Assembly: GCF_038150125.1 (NCBI RefSeq)
Contig: NZ_JBBVMF010000006.1
Coordinates: forward strand, 62,001-126,000
DNA: 64,000 bases
Direction of reading: 5' to 3'
Source of the DNA: SW132 sp038150125
GTDB taxonomy: Bacteria; Bacteroidota; Rhodothermia; Balneolales; Balneolaceae
A model generated the notes under the pieces. It made no database searches, was not told the origin of the DNA, and saw only the letters and a list, made by a program, of their open reading frames with translations. Of this stretch, positions 53,962 to 62,412 are shown one piece after another. A program made the translations under genes and the position numbers. Position 1 is the stretch's first letter; every line of letters starts with the position of its first letter.

Positions 53962-54933
53962 ATGAAAAAAAGAACCAAAATTAATACGCTTTTAGTGGGC
54001 GTTATCGTGTCACTAAACATGATCGGGTGTGAAACGAATGTTACACAGCCAAACCAGACTGACGAACAGCCGGGACTTGCTATTACGAAATCGATGGATG
54101 TAGTGCTATCAACATCAACCGACTACAGCAATCATACTTTAGTTTTAGGATATGCTGAATATATTACTGACCCTGCAAGCGATGAGGCTGGTGGTGTTGT
54201 TTGGTTCCAAAAAGATCTTGGAAATGCCCAATTATCACATGACTATGTTTATCAAGATCCTCGAAGTACATGGAATGATCCGGAAGCGGGTCTTACATAC
54301 GGAGTAAAAGAAGGAAACCAATCCTCTGATGTTAATTTGACGAATCAAATTGGCTGGATGCATGACTCAATTAAGACTTGGGATAATCAAGCATGCGCTG
54401 ATCTTACGTTAAGTGAGAATGACGTCAGTGACGATACGCCCGGAGTAGTAGAAAATTTCTTTAATGGAGGTGGTATTAATCCTGGCCTGATAGAAGCTAA
54501 TTTGACACAAGTAGGTTTTCTTAGTCCAGCTGAGTTCCCATACTTTGCATTTAACCCAAATGTATTGGGAGTTGCATTTACATTATTTTGGACTGATGTG
54601 AATGGGGTTCTAACAGATATTGACAATAATGGTAAAATAGATGTCGCTTTCCGTGAATTATACTACAATGATCGGTATGAGTGGGCAGATAATGGATTAG
54701 AAGGGCGACAGCCGAACGGACAGAGAATTTTTGATTTCCCCACTGTAGCTATTCATGAAGCCGGACACGGGGTAAGCATGGCTCATTTTGGCAACATTGG
54801 TCTCAAAAAAGGCTCTCTTTTTGCTGCCCCCAGAAGCATAATGAATGCAATTTATGGTGGATTACTGAGAGAACCTGTAGGACGTGACAATGGGTCGTTT
54901 TGCAGCAACTGGGCACAATGGCCTAATAACTGA
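53962..54933 (+). CDS. Metzincin-like zinc metalloprotease lipoprotein
   Basis: 323 residues. Lipoprotein signal with lipobox MIGC (Cys23). A long region of unknown type (about 40-255) is followed by HEAGHGVSMAH (His265, Glu266, His269, His275), the spacing of the metzincin zinc site, and APRSIMNAIYGG with Met294 as a Met-turn 19 residues after the third His. The usual Gly between the second and third His is Ser. This resembles matrixin-type peptidases, with the catalytic part at the very C-terminus. Probably outer-membrane-anchored. Preceded by copy 5 of the promoter module and followed by a strong terminator. Confidence 0.75.
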   Translation: MKKRTKINTLLVGVIVSLNMIGCETNVTQPNQTDEQPGLAITKSMDVVLSTSTDYSNHTLVLGYAEYITDPASDEAGGVVWFQKDLGNAQLSHDYVYQDPRSTWNDPEAGLTYGVKEGNQSSDVNLTNQIGWMHDSIKTWDNQACADLTLSENDVSDDTPGVVENFFNGGGINPGLIEANLTQVGFLSPAEFPYFAFNPNVLGVAFTLFWTDVNGVLTDIDNNGKIDVAFRELYYNDRYEWADNGLEGRQPNGQRIFDFPTVAIHEAGHGVSMAHFGNIGLKKGSLFAAPRSIMNAIYGGLLREPVGRDNGSFCSNWAQWPNN

Positions 54934-54955
54934 CCGTCAAAACAATTTCATGCTT

Positions 54956-54987
54956 AAAGGAGGCCAATTTGTTTGCCTCCTTTTTTT
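54956..54987 (+). terminator. Terminator after the metzincin-like gene
   Basis: Perfect 9-bp stem AAAGGAGGC / GCCTCCTTT with a 10-base loop and a run of seven T's. Confidence 0.9.
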
Positions 54988-55197
54988 ATGCGTGTTGAAT
55001 CCTTTACCACTTTTATCTTCATCTCAAAGTAATAGTTACATCATACCACTTTTTAGTGGGGCTGTTAACGGCCAATATTTTACGGAATTAAGTTGGACAC
55101 ATGATTGGAGTAGTGGCCTCTTTATTTTAATTATCAGAAAAATACAGAGAGTCAATTTTTCGATGACCAAGGAAGGAAACAAATTCGTTTTTTAATC

Positions 55198-55401
55198 ACC
55201 TGAGTTCGATTAAAAATAATGTTAAAGCAGTCCAAAAAGGGCGTCATCTCGCACTTGATGCGTGATCTACAGTCTTTAACAAAGGTAGGAGATGCGGGAT
55301 CTAAGTCCGGCATGACATAATTGTTGATGAATTAACTTAACTAACGCCCTTTTTGGACTGCTTTTGGGGGTATTTGACAAGTTTAAGAATAGAACTCAGG
55401 T
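55198..55401. repeat. Nested inverted-repeat element, MITE-like
   Basis: Outer arms ACCTGAGTTC (55198-55207) and GAACTCAGGT (55392-55401). Inside, a perfect 21-bp inverted repeat at 55224-55244 and 55344-55364 (AAAGCAGTCCAAAAAGGGCG... ). Inside that, an imperfect pair GTCATCTCGCACTTGATG... / ...GGGATCTAAGTCCGGCATGAC (about 55243-55317). No ORF within. Confidence 0.75.
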
Positions 55402-55532
55402 TAATCGATTAGAAAAGAGTCACTAAGTAGGCAGATTACCGAACTAGTAAATCTGCGGAAATAATCGAACTCTCATTCACATCTTCTGAATGGGATAATA
55501 TCATAAATTCTGAGAGCACACAGTTCAGAATA

Positions 55533-55688
55533 TCCGAACGGCACACAATTCTACGGTTCATCAGTTCAACGTGAGCCACCCTGCGCTATAGCTACGGATG
55601 ACAAGCGAAGCGAACACTCAAGAGTTCAACTTCCGACAAAAACCCTGAAAATGCGCCAAAAGTCCAAACATTTGCGTGGATAGTCCAA
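55533..55688. repeat. Promoter-bearing duplicated segment, copy c
   Basis: Closest to copy a (GTGAGCCACCCTGCGCTA, AGCTACGGATGACAAGCGAA, CTGAAAATGCGCCAAA). Ends at the second promoter heptamer. Confidence 0.8.
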
Positions 55689-55715
55689 AAGGTTGACGTC
55701 GCCTTCATTTACATT
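55661..55715 (+). promoter_or_regulatory. Repeated promoter module, copy 6 (NAD-dependent epimerase)
   Basis: AGTCCAA 55661-55667 and 55682-55688 (21 bp period), centre TTTGCGTGG, TACATT 55710-55715 exactly 21 nt downstream; 53 bp before ATG 55763. Confidence 0.75.
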
Positions 55716-55762
55716 CAAATGAGGAGAAAAAACTTAACCATCACCAACACATCCACACAACT

Positions 55763-56713
55763 ATGAAAACAGCAGGTATTATTGGCGGTTCAGGATATAT
55801 CGGCAGCTACGTCACGAAACGATTTCTCGAAGAGAACTACAGCGTGAGGGTGTCTGCCAGGGATATCTCTAAAAAGAAAAAGTATCAGCATCTGAAGCAG
55901 CTTCAGAATGCAGAAAACCTGGCCATTGTTCCGGCCGACGTAACGGACATCGAGTCACTGAGGGCGTTTATGGATGGATGTGATATTGTCGTTCACACCG
56001 GCACGCCGTTTCAGCTGGACGTAAAAGATCCAACCAAGGAGCTTTTTGAGCCCACCATCAAAGGTACCGAGAATTTCCTGGCGCTCATCCAGGAATCGGG
56101 CACGGTAAAGCAAGTGGTGGTTGTGGCCTCCGTTGCCGCATATAACACGGGGTACCCGTTGCCGGTTGAGGGGCGCCCGGCTGATCATCTCTACACCGAA
56201 AGTGATGAGCCGCACCTGAATGAGGAGGGGCATCCTTATGCGCAGGCCAAATATTATGCTGACCAGGTCGTCCAAAAATTTATAGCCGACCACCCGCAGT
56301 CCGACATCGACATTGTAAGCGTGTACCCTGTGGGCGTAATGGGGCCGGCTCTATCCCAGCGGGATGATTCCACATCCATGGGCCTGCAGTATCTGTTCAA
56401 ACATAAGATTGCACCCAACCCATTTGTGCAGATGCTGTATGACAACGACATGGAGTTTGCCATCGTGGATGTCCGCGATGTAGCCGAGGGGATTTTCAGG
56501 GCAGCCACCAAGGGCGGATTGCACGGCAGACAATACTACCTGAGTTACGAGAGCTGGAAGGTGTCGGATATTTCACGCATGCTGAACAGCGAGCCGGTAA
56601 TGGAGAAACGCAGATTTGTGTATAGCGGCATGCGTGCAGAGCAGGAGTTGGGGCTGTCATACAAAACCGCTCACGTTTCATTCAGTGACTACGCCGCAGC
56701 AAGCGGTGGTTGA
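55763..56713 (+). CDS. NAD-dependent epimerase/dehydratase, extended SDR
   Basis: 316 residues. Rossmann loop GIIGGSGYIGSYV (G-x-x-G-x-x-G) at 6-18, VPADVTD for adenine contact, VVHTGTPF, VVVVASVAAYNTG and the catalytic Tyr159-x-x-x-Lys163 (HPYAQAKYYADQ). The C-terminal substrate domain includes AIVDVRDVAEGIF. This is the dihydroflavonol-reductase/cinnamoyl-CoA-reductase-like branch, which reduces carbonyls or epimerises sugars; the substrate is not predictable. Cytoplasmic. Directly behind copy 6 of the promoter module. Confidence 0.88.
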   Translation: MKTAGIIGGSGYIGSYVTKRFLEENYSVRVSARDISKKKKYQHLKQLQNAENLAIVPADVTDIESLRAFMDGCDIVVHTGTPFQLDVKDPTKELFEPTIKGTENFLALIQESGTVKQVVVVASVAAYNTGYPLPVEGRPADHLYTESDEPHLNEEGHPYAQAKYYADQVVQKFIADHPQSDIDIVSVYPVGVMGPALSQRDDSTSMGLQYLFKHKIAPNPFVQMLYDNDMEFAIVDVRDVAEGIFRAATKGGLHGRQYYLSYESWKVSDISRMLNSEPVMEKRRFVYSGMRAEQELGLSYKTAHVSFSDYAAASGG

Positions 56714-57078
56714 ATAGTATACCCGCATCGAGAGGCTGTGAGGAAATTCGATAACATATTTAGATTCAGTTAAACTTTTAAGGCAAATAGATTTATTTCG
56801 AAGCTCCCCTCTCTGTCAATCCGCCGGCTGGCGGAGCGATAGGGAGGGGACGGGGGTGGGTCAGAAAGACTGGAAGCGCTGAAATTGACAGGATTCTTAA
56901 ATTAATTAGGGGTGAAATATTTGGAAATCAATTTTCTCACAGCCTCTCGAGAGAGAAGAGGGATGTCCCTCTAAGTCTCGAAATGTCTATCAAAAGGTAT
57001 TATTCTACAAAAATTTATCCCTCATTACCCTTGGTCGGTTAGCGCAGGGACATTCTTCAAAAATCAACTAACTAAACG
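56714..57078. other. Intergenic with dispersed palindrome
   Basis: Holds a palindromic repeat at 56803-56872 (GCTCCCCTCTCTG, CCGCCGGCTGGCGG, AGGGAGGGGACGGGGGTG), related to the one inside the kinase gene at 42731. No gene or promoter module is seen. Confidence 0.65.
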
Positions 57079-58458
57079 ATGACTGAACCAGAAATGCCGC
57101 TCAACAACCAAACCACCCTGAGTTCGGATGGCCTTAAACGGACCATCAGTGTTTGGGGTTTGAGCGCCAACATTGTGAACATCGTGGTGGGGACCGGTAT
57201 ATTTGTCTTACCGGCCATTGTAGCCGCCGGTTTGGGATCGGCCGGTTTGATTGCCTACCTGTTCTGTGGTCTGCTTATTGCCCTTATTATGCTCTGTTTT
57301 GCTGAGGCGGGAAGCGAAGTTACCGACTCGGGCGGGCCTTACACCTATATTGAATCGGCTTTCGGCAAATATGCCGGGTTTATGACCGCCAACCTTTTCC
57401 TGATTGCATATCTGGCCGGCGGGGGCGCTGTTGCCAATGCCGTAGCCGATATCCTGGCAGCCTTTATTCCCCTGCTTGATGTTAAGCCGGTAAGGATTTT
57501 CTTCTTCCTGATCATGTTCGGATTTTTTGCCTGGATCAACATACGTGGGGTACGATTGGGAATCGGACTGGTTATTTTCACAACCATTGCCAAGCTCATC
57601 CCGCTTTTGTTACTGGTCTTGATTGGCTGGAAAGATGTAATCGGTGATAACCTTTTGTGGGAGTCCATTCCTGACATCAGCAGTATTGGACAGATTTCGC
57701 TCGTACTGTTTTTTGCTTTTACCGGTGCTGAGGTCGGGTTGTCTGTTGGTGGTGAGGTAAAAGAACCTCAAAAAACTTTTCCGCGAGCGATCCTTATCGG
57801 AATTACCGGCGTTTTGGTTATATACACGCTTATACAAGCCGTTTCTGTTGGAGTGCTTGGAAACGGTCTCGCCAGTTACCCGGAAAATCCGCTGGCAGAA
57901 GTTGGGGGTGTGGTTTTTGGTCCGATTGGCATTACACTGATCACAGTGGGGGCGGCGGTTTCCGCTTTTGGAAACCTGAACGGCGGGATATTAAACTTGC
58001 CCCGTGTACTATTTGCCGCAGCCAGAGACCGGGTAATACCACCTGCGGCACTTGCAAGAGTTCACCCTGAATATAAAACACCCCACATTTCCATCCTTGT
58101 TTTTACAGCCATTATATTTCTTATGGCGTCCATGGGCGGGTTTCAGGTACTTGCCATTGCCACCAGTGCGATCTCTTTGCTTGTCTACCTTGGCGTTGTG
58201 CTGGCGGTCATTAAACTAAGGAACGTTGTACCTGATCACGCCCAATCCTTCCGCATCCCGGGCGGATATATAGTACCCGTGGCGGCGTGTCTCGCTATCC
58301 TTTGGTTCCTGTCGCACCTCACGGGCAGGGAAGCCATCGCGCTGCTGATTCTTGTCCTGATACTTACGGCCGTGTTTTTCCTAAAGCGCTTTGTGGAAGC
58401 AAAAACCGCAGAGCCTGTCAGGAAAAAAGAGATCATCTCTGAACCAGGTGAATCATGA
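57079..58458 (+). CDS. APC-family amino acid permease
   Basis: 459 residues with about 12 hydrophobic helices. The first helix carries the APC substrate loop NIVVGTGIFVLPAIVAAGLG, and helix 6 has ALIL-type FFAFTGAEVGLSVGGEVKEPQKTFPRAI, both standard for APC (amino acid-polyamine-organocation) exchangers. It would import an amino acid or polyamine across the inner membrane. 365 bp after the epimerase; no own copy of the promoter module. Its N-terminus is duplicated as a truncated remnant at 35137, which does have one. Confidence 0.92.
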   Translation: MTEPEMPLNNQTTLSSDGLKRTISVWGLSANIVNIVVGTGIFVLPAIVAAGLGSAGLIAYLFCGLLIALIMLCFAEAGSEVTDSGGPYTYIESAFGKYAGFMTANLFLIAYLAGGGAVANAVADILAAFIPLLDVKPVRIFFFLIMFGFFAWINIRGVRLGIGLVIFTTIAKLIPLLLLVLIGWKDVIGDNLLWESIPDISSIGQISLVLFFAFTGAEVGLSVGGEVKEPQKTFPRAILIGITGVLVIYTLIQAVSVGVLGNGLASYPENPLAEVGGVVFGPIGITLITVGAAVSAFGNLNGGILNLPRVLFAAARDRVIPPAALARVHPEYKTPHISILVFTAIIFLMASMGGFQVLAIATSAISLLVYLGVVLAVIKLRNVVPDHAQSFRIPGGYIVPVAACLAILWFLSHLTGREAIALLILVLILTAVFFLKRFVEAKTAEPVRKKEIISEPGES

Positions 58459-58569
58459 TGGCATGCTAAAAAGTCTTCCGTAACACCCACAAAAAATTAA
58501 ACCCAACCGATGCGCCGTCTGACCAAGCTTCAACCATTTAACCGACAGGTGGCCATAAATTGCGTGAAA

Positions 58570-58624
58570 AGTCCAAACATTAGCGCGAATAGTCCAAGAC
58601 TGTAACAAGAGTAAACAGTAAAAT
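58570..58624 (+). promoter_or_regulatory. Repeated promoter module, copy 7 (secreted protein gene)
   Basis: AGTCCAA 58570-58576 and 58591-58597 (21 bp period), centre TTAGCGCG, TAAAAT 58619-58624 exactly 21 nt downstream; 132 bp before ATG 58751. Flanking DNA is not part of the duplicated segment. Confidence 0.76.
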
Positions 58625-58750
58625 AGTCCTGGAAACGGGAGTGACTATGTTGGCGGATGCCTTATCTCGTCAATGTTTAAAATACCGATCCATTTAAAGT
58701 CTGGCTTAACGGGCAGATATATAAACACAAAAAATCAAAAGATAATTATT

Positions 58751-59524
58751 ATGAAAATAAGAATAACCTCTACACTATTGTTTGCAGTTTTTGCCTTTTT
58801 GGCGGTGGATGCAATCGCACAGGAAACCGAAGAAAACGTACGCATGGAATATCTTCTTTGCACGCTGAATGAAGGATTTACATTTGAGGATGTAATGAAC
58901 GATGCGAAGGAGTATGGCGAAAAAGTTTCAGCCGACGGAAGTATGTATAATCAATTTCTGCTGCGGCCGATGCTTGTGGGGCAACGTCTTGTTGGAGAAG
59001 GGACTGAGAGTATCACCCATATTATCGCCGGCATGTGGCCCAATGGCGAAGAGATGTACAAGGAGTACGGCAACTATGTAAATAAGTATGTTGATGAGGA
59101 TAGCGAAAATAGCCCGCACACCTGCAGGATATCATATGCAACGATGGATCATGTTGTAATAGATGACTTTCGCGAAAATGAAACCACAGATCAAAGATGG
59201 CCTGTTCAGTTGGCGGATTGCACACTAAAAGATGGTGTGTCCATGGAGTATGCTATCCAGGTTCAGAAGGATGTGCATGAGGCAGCTCTTGAAAATGACA
59301 TGGGTGGATATGGCGTTCATTTTCAGGTACCCTACCTCGGTTTCGAAGATGTTGAGATTGATTTTCTTTCTGCTGCATGGTGGCAAAGTTTTGAACACAG
59401 AGGAAATATGGCGCAAAACTACTATAAGATTGCGGAAACTCACGGCCAGCAGATGAATTCTATTGTTAGCTGTGAAAATAACCGGGTCTATTTTGCAGAG
59501 CGGCTTTTCACGACATGGGATTAA
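58751..59524 (+). CDS. Secreted protein of unknown function
   Basis: 257 residues from ATG 58751, chosen because it starts the signal peptide (MKIRITSTLLFAVFAFLAVDAIAQ); an open frame extends upstream to 58673 without a sensible signal. I do not recognise the family. The mature part seems to be two similar halves, each opening with a strand and helix (VRMEYLLCTLNEGFTFEDVM; WPVQLADCTLKDGVSMEYAI), suggesting tandem dimeric alpha-beta-barrel (ferredoxin-like) units. Each half has cysteines near the first strand. Same size and order as the next gene. Behind copy 7 of the promoter module. Confidence 0.7.
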   Translation: MKIRITSTLLFAVFAFLAVDAIAQETEENVRMEYLLCTLNEGFTFEDVMNDAKEYGEKVSADGSMYNQFLLRPMLVGQRLVGEGTESITHIIAGMWPNGEEMYKEYGNYVNKYVDEDSENSPHTCRISYATMDHVVIDDFRENETTDQRWPVQLADCTLKDGVSMEYAIQVQKDVHEAALENDMGGYGVHFQVPYLGFEDVEIDFLSAAWWQSFEHRGNMAQNYYKIAETHGQQMNSIVSCENNRVYFAERLFTTWD

Positions 59525-59571
59525 CCATAATCCTTATAAACTGAGTTCGATTATAAATAAGGGCCAAAAGC

Positions 59572-59602
59572 ACTCCCCACCTGTGTAAGGAGGGGAGTTT
59601 TT
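59572..59602 (+). terminator. Terminator after the 58751 gene
   Basis: ACTCCCC (59572-59578) / GGGGAGT (59592-59598) stem, extended by CC/GG, followed by five T's. Confidence 0.82.
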
Positions 59603-59682
59603 GACTCCTAACAATAAAATTATTTATCGAAATAAAACGTAGCAATAATCAACGATTTTAAACTCTATTAAACAGAACTATT

Positions 59683-60459
59683 ATGAAAACACAGAAAATA
59701 TATACATCCATTTTATCGGTACTCATCACAGGCATCCTTACCGGACTTATTTCCGCACCAGCCGTACAGGCCCAGGATGAAGAAGATAGTATGCTTCTGT
59801 CAATGACGGAATTTGTTGTAAAACCCGGCCACAATACCCAGTTCATGGAAGGGGTTAAAGCCTGGAAAGAGTGCTACCTGGAACATGAAGGTGATTGGAC
59901 GTGGAATATGTGGAGCCGCGTACAGGGAGAAGGTAACGTATATGCGCTTACCTCCTTCATGGAAAACTGGGCGGAAATGGACGATACCTCCGATGAAGCC
60001 GGACAAGCTTGCCAAAACCTGGCGGTAAACTTAATTAACCCCAGCGTTGAGAAGGCTACCCGTAATATGGCCAGTACCATTCCATCGATGAGTATGGCAC
60101 CCGGAGCAGCGATGGATGTTATTAATGTGAGGTACTGGAGGTTGAATAATCAGAACCTCTTCAGGGAAACGGTATCGGAGGTTGAATCAACGCTGGTTGA
60201 TGTAGAAGGAGCGCCGAGATCATGGTGGTATGAGCTGAACGGGGGTGACCTGAACGCGCCGCACTATTTTGTGGTAACACCATATGAAAATTTCGCAGCT
60301 ATGGACAATGAAAGAGATGGCGTCTGGACGGTTGTGGAAAATGAACACGGAGAAGATAAAAGAGAGGAACTTCAAAATAGTTATAGGGAATCCGTAGATG
60401 AGACCTGGGCTTTTATGTGGCGAAGGATGGCGGATATGAGCTATAGCGGCGAAGAGTAG
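59683..60459 (+). CDS. Secreted protein of unknown function, possible relative of the 58751 product
   Basis: 258 residues with a signal peptide (about 1-30, APAVQAQ). Not recognised as a named family. The mature part starts SMLLSMTEFVVKPGHNTQFMEGVKAWKE, a strand-helix pattern with K-x-G-x-x-x-F-x-x-x-V typical of dimeric alpha-beta-barrel (ABM-like) domains, and a second half VINVRYWRLNNQNLFRETVSEV. Similar length and two-half design to the 58751 protein, but little direct identity by eye. A terminator separates the two, so it has its own promoter; no copy of the repeated module is present. Confidence 0.7.
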   Translation: MKTQKIYTSILSVLITGILTGLISAPAVQAQDEEDSMLLSMTEFVVKPGHNTQFMEGVKAWKECYLEHEGDWTWNMWSRVQGEGNVYALTSFMENWAEMDDTSDEAGQACQNLAVNLINPSVEKATRNMASTIPSMSMAPGAAMDVINVRYWRLNNQNLFRETVSEVESTLVDVEGAPRSWWYELNGGDLNAPHYFVVTPYENFAAMDNERDGVWTVVENEHGEDKREELQNSYRESVDETWAFMWRRMADMSYSGEE

Positions 60460-60476
60460 CCTGGTGGTTGTGATTA

Positions 60477-60530
60477 AACAGCAGTCGCCGTTCCTAATTT
60501 ATTTTAATTGCGGTTGCTGCTGTTTATTTA
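60477..60530 (+). terminator. Probable terminator after the 59683 gene
   Basis: Hairpin arms AACAGCAGTCGCCG / CGGTTGCTGCTGTT (11 of 14 pairs) followed by a T/A-rich tail. Confidence 0.6.
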
Positions 60531-60584
60531 AAAAAGCTATTTGTGCCAAATTTCAAATAAGAAAGACTACAAGAAGAAAAAGCT

Positions 60585-60965
60585 ATGAAATTTTTAGTTG
60601 TAGACGATGAACGCGATGTGGAAATGCTATTTAAGCAGAAATTCAGAAAAGAGATGCGGAGCGGGTTGATTGAGCTGGAATTTGCCTTTTCGGGTCAGGA
60701 TGCGCTCGACCGCCTTCAGAGCATTCAGCCACCGGATGTGATGTATATTTTTTCGGATATCAATATGCCCGGGATGTCTGGCCTGGAACTGCTAAACAAG
60801 ATTAAAGCTCAGTTTCCGCAGATCCAGGTGAGCATGATCTCGGCCTATGGAGATGACGAAAACTACCAGAGAGCCATCGATTTTGGAGCCAAAGAATTCT
60901 TCACAAAGCCGATTGATTTTGCCTCGCTGAAACAGGAGATGCAGGAAATGTTGGATCAGGATTGA
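60585..60965 (+). CDS. Stand-alone response regulator receiver protein
   Basis: 126 residues, a single CheY-like domain: acidic pair Asp7-Asp8 (LVVDDER), phosphoacceptor Asp58 (FSDINMPGMSG), Ser86 (MISAYG) and Lys108 (FTKPID). No output domain, so it passes signals by binding a partner or acts as a phosphate relay or sink. No histidine kinase is adjacent; the receiver-less giant kinase at 37940 is a possible but unproven partner. Confidence 0.93.
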   Translation: MKFLVVDDERDVEMLFKQKFRKEMRSGLIELEFAFSGQDALDRLQSIQPPDVMYIFSDINMPGMSGLELLNKIKAQFPQIQVSMISAYGDDENYQRAIDFGAKEFFTKPIDFASLKQEMQEMLDQD

Positions 60966-61039
60966 AATGCAAAAAATCATCGGATGAGTTTTTCGGAAAA
61001 TCGAGTCACGCGGGATTATTAAATATTAAGGTAAAAAGG

Positions 61040-61067
61040 CCTCCTCTAAAAAGGAGGGGACTTTTTT
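61040..61067 (+). terminator. Probable terminator downstream of the receiver gene
   Basis: CCTCCT / AGGAGG stem with a 6-base loop, then GGAC and six T's. Confidence 0.6.
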
Positions 61068-61442
61068 AGCTCTTCGATGAAGAGTAAGAATCGAATCCAG
61101 TTTACAAAGGATCCTGTTCCGATATAAATAATAAATTTGATTATGATAGATCTTCCGATGATTTAAAACTTTAAATGTGGTGCTACTGTATTTCAATTCT
61201 CAAACCGACAATCAATAGATCTGTGAAGTCGGTTTAGAAACTGAGTGTTGACTTTATAGCAGATTCATGAAATCAACCCTATAACCCGGACATCATTATA
61301 AGCATAACGGATACTGGCCCGGCTCGGGAACGATAATCAAGCTATAACACACGTGCAAAAGGCAGCTGAAAATGCCACGATCATGTAGCTGGCAGGCAGC
61401 ATAAATTAAACGAATAACGGGTATCATGATATTCGGAGTAAA
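61068..61442. other. Intergenic, no gene seen
   Basis: No gene or promoter module. A GAATCGAATCCAGTTT stretch near 61090 resembles, inverted, the CTGAGTTCGATTA sequence found at 55200 and 59541, so it may be a fragment of a dispersed repeat. Confidence 0.45.
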
Positions 61443-62357
61443 ATGAAAAACCTGCTTTTATCAAAAATTCTGCCTTTTAGTCAAAGTGGCAAGGCGGAAT
61501 CACAGCTTCTCGAACAGCGATACGTTAATCTGCATACGACGTATGAAAAAATCAGACTTGAAGAGGAAAGGATTAAACAGTTTGCACCTTTAGTTGATAA
61601 GATCGATAAACTTTTTGAACTCCCGAGAAGCTGGGACAATGCCAATCAAATTGAGCAGTTTCTGGTTCCCATTTATACCCCACCCGAATTGGATTTAGAG
61701 ATCAAAGTGAAGCTTTTGCATGCGAAGAGAAGGCTTCGCGAAGAATACTGGAGGTTTTATGATTCTGAATTTGGTGAGTTGAATGAAGAGCAGAAACAGA
61801 GTCTGCTCAGCAGATTATACAAAGATTTGCACTGGGCGTATGATGTTGAAGAACTTGGAAAGGATTATACGACGAAGACACGCATCAGAACCAGCATTCT
61901 TTTTATCGTTTCAATATTTATGTTTTTCATGATTGATCAGGTACCATTCATTGCTGACTTACTATCGATTACACCCGGTGAGAGAGGTGATTTTATCGTA
62001 ACTGCCATGGCAGCCGGCTGGATGGGCACTTCCTTCAGCATGCTAATAAGTTTGAAAAATCGTATAGAAATTAGCTCGATCTCTGATTTAAAAGTGATCC
62101 ACCGCTTTGATTATCTATCGTCGAGAGCACTAATTGGAATGATAAGCGGCCTGCTTCTTTTTTACGCTTTCGAGTCGGGCATTCTGACCGGGATATTTTT
62201 TCCGGATTTTAGTACAGAGAGTACAGACTCATTCAGCGGCGACAGAAATGCCGCCCTTTTAATAGTCTGGTGTTTTGTTTCAGGTTTTTCGGAAAAACTT
62301 GTGCCGGACCTTCTCAATAAAACGGAGCAAAACATGTCTCAAGACAACATAAAATAA
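61443..62357 (+). CDS. Inner-membrane protein of unknown function
   Basis: 304 residues, no recognised family. The N-terminal half (1-145) is charged and helical (coiled coil likely at about 20-60), with FELPRSWDNANQIEQFLVPIYTPPELD and a repeated basic LLHAKRRLREEYWRFY. The C-terminal half has four hydrophobic segments (about 150-170, 183-205, 228-252 and 268-285), the second glycine-rich (AMAAGWMGTSFSMLISL). The soluble part is probably cytoplasmic. It precedes the cupredoxin lipoprotein by about 55 bp. Confidence 0.75.
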   Translation: MKNLLLSKILPFSQSGKAESQLLEQRYVNLHTTYEKIRLEEERIKQFAPLVDKIDKLFELPRSWDNANQIEQFLVPIYTPPELDLEIKVKLLHAKRRLREEYWRFYDSEFGELNEEQKQSLLSRLYKDLHWAYDVEELGKDYTTKTRIRTSILFIVSIFMFFMIDQVPFIADLLSITPGERGDFIVTAMAAGWMGTSFSMLISLKNRIEISSISDLKVIHRFDYLSSRALIGMISGLLLFYAFESGILTGIFFPDFSTESTDSFSGDRNAALLIVWCFVSGFSEKLVPDLLNKTEQNMSQDNIK

Positions 62358-62412
62358 TTGTGCAAACTCTTTTTTTATGAACCATCTAAACTTCCAACAT
62401 AAGCATGCGATC

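Noticed and set aside
54884..55195. 103-residue open frame after the metzincin-like gene
   Set aside because: It overlaps the 3' end of that gene out of frame and runs straight through a strong terminator; composition is not protein-like.
55224..55364. AGTCCAA within the arms of the inverted-repeat element
   Set aside because: There is no second heptamer 21 bp away and no TAnnnT at the right distance, so it is not an eighth promoter module.
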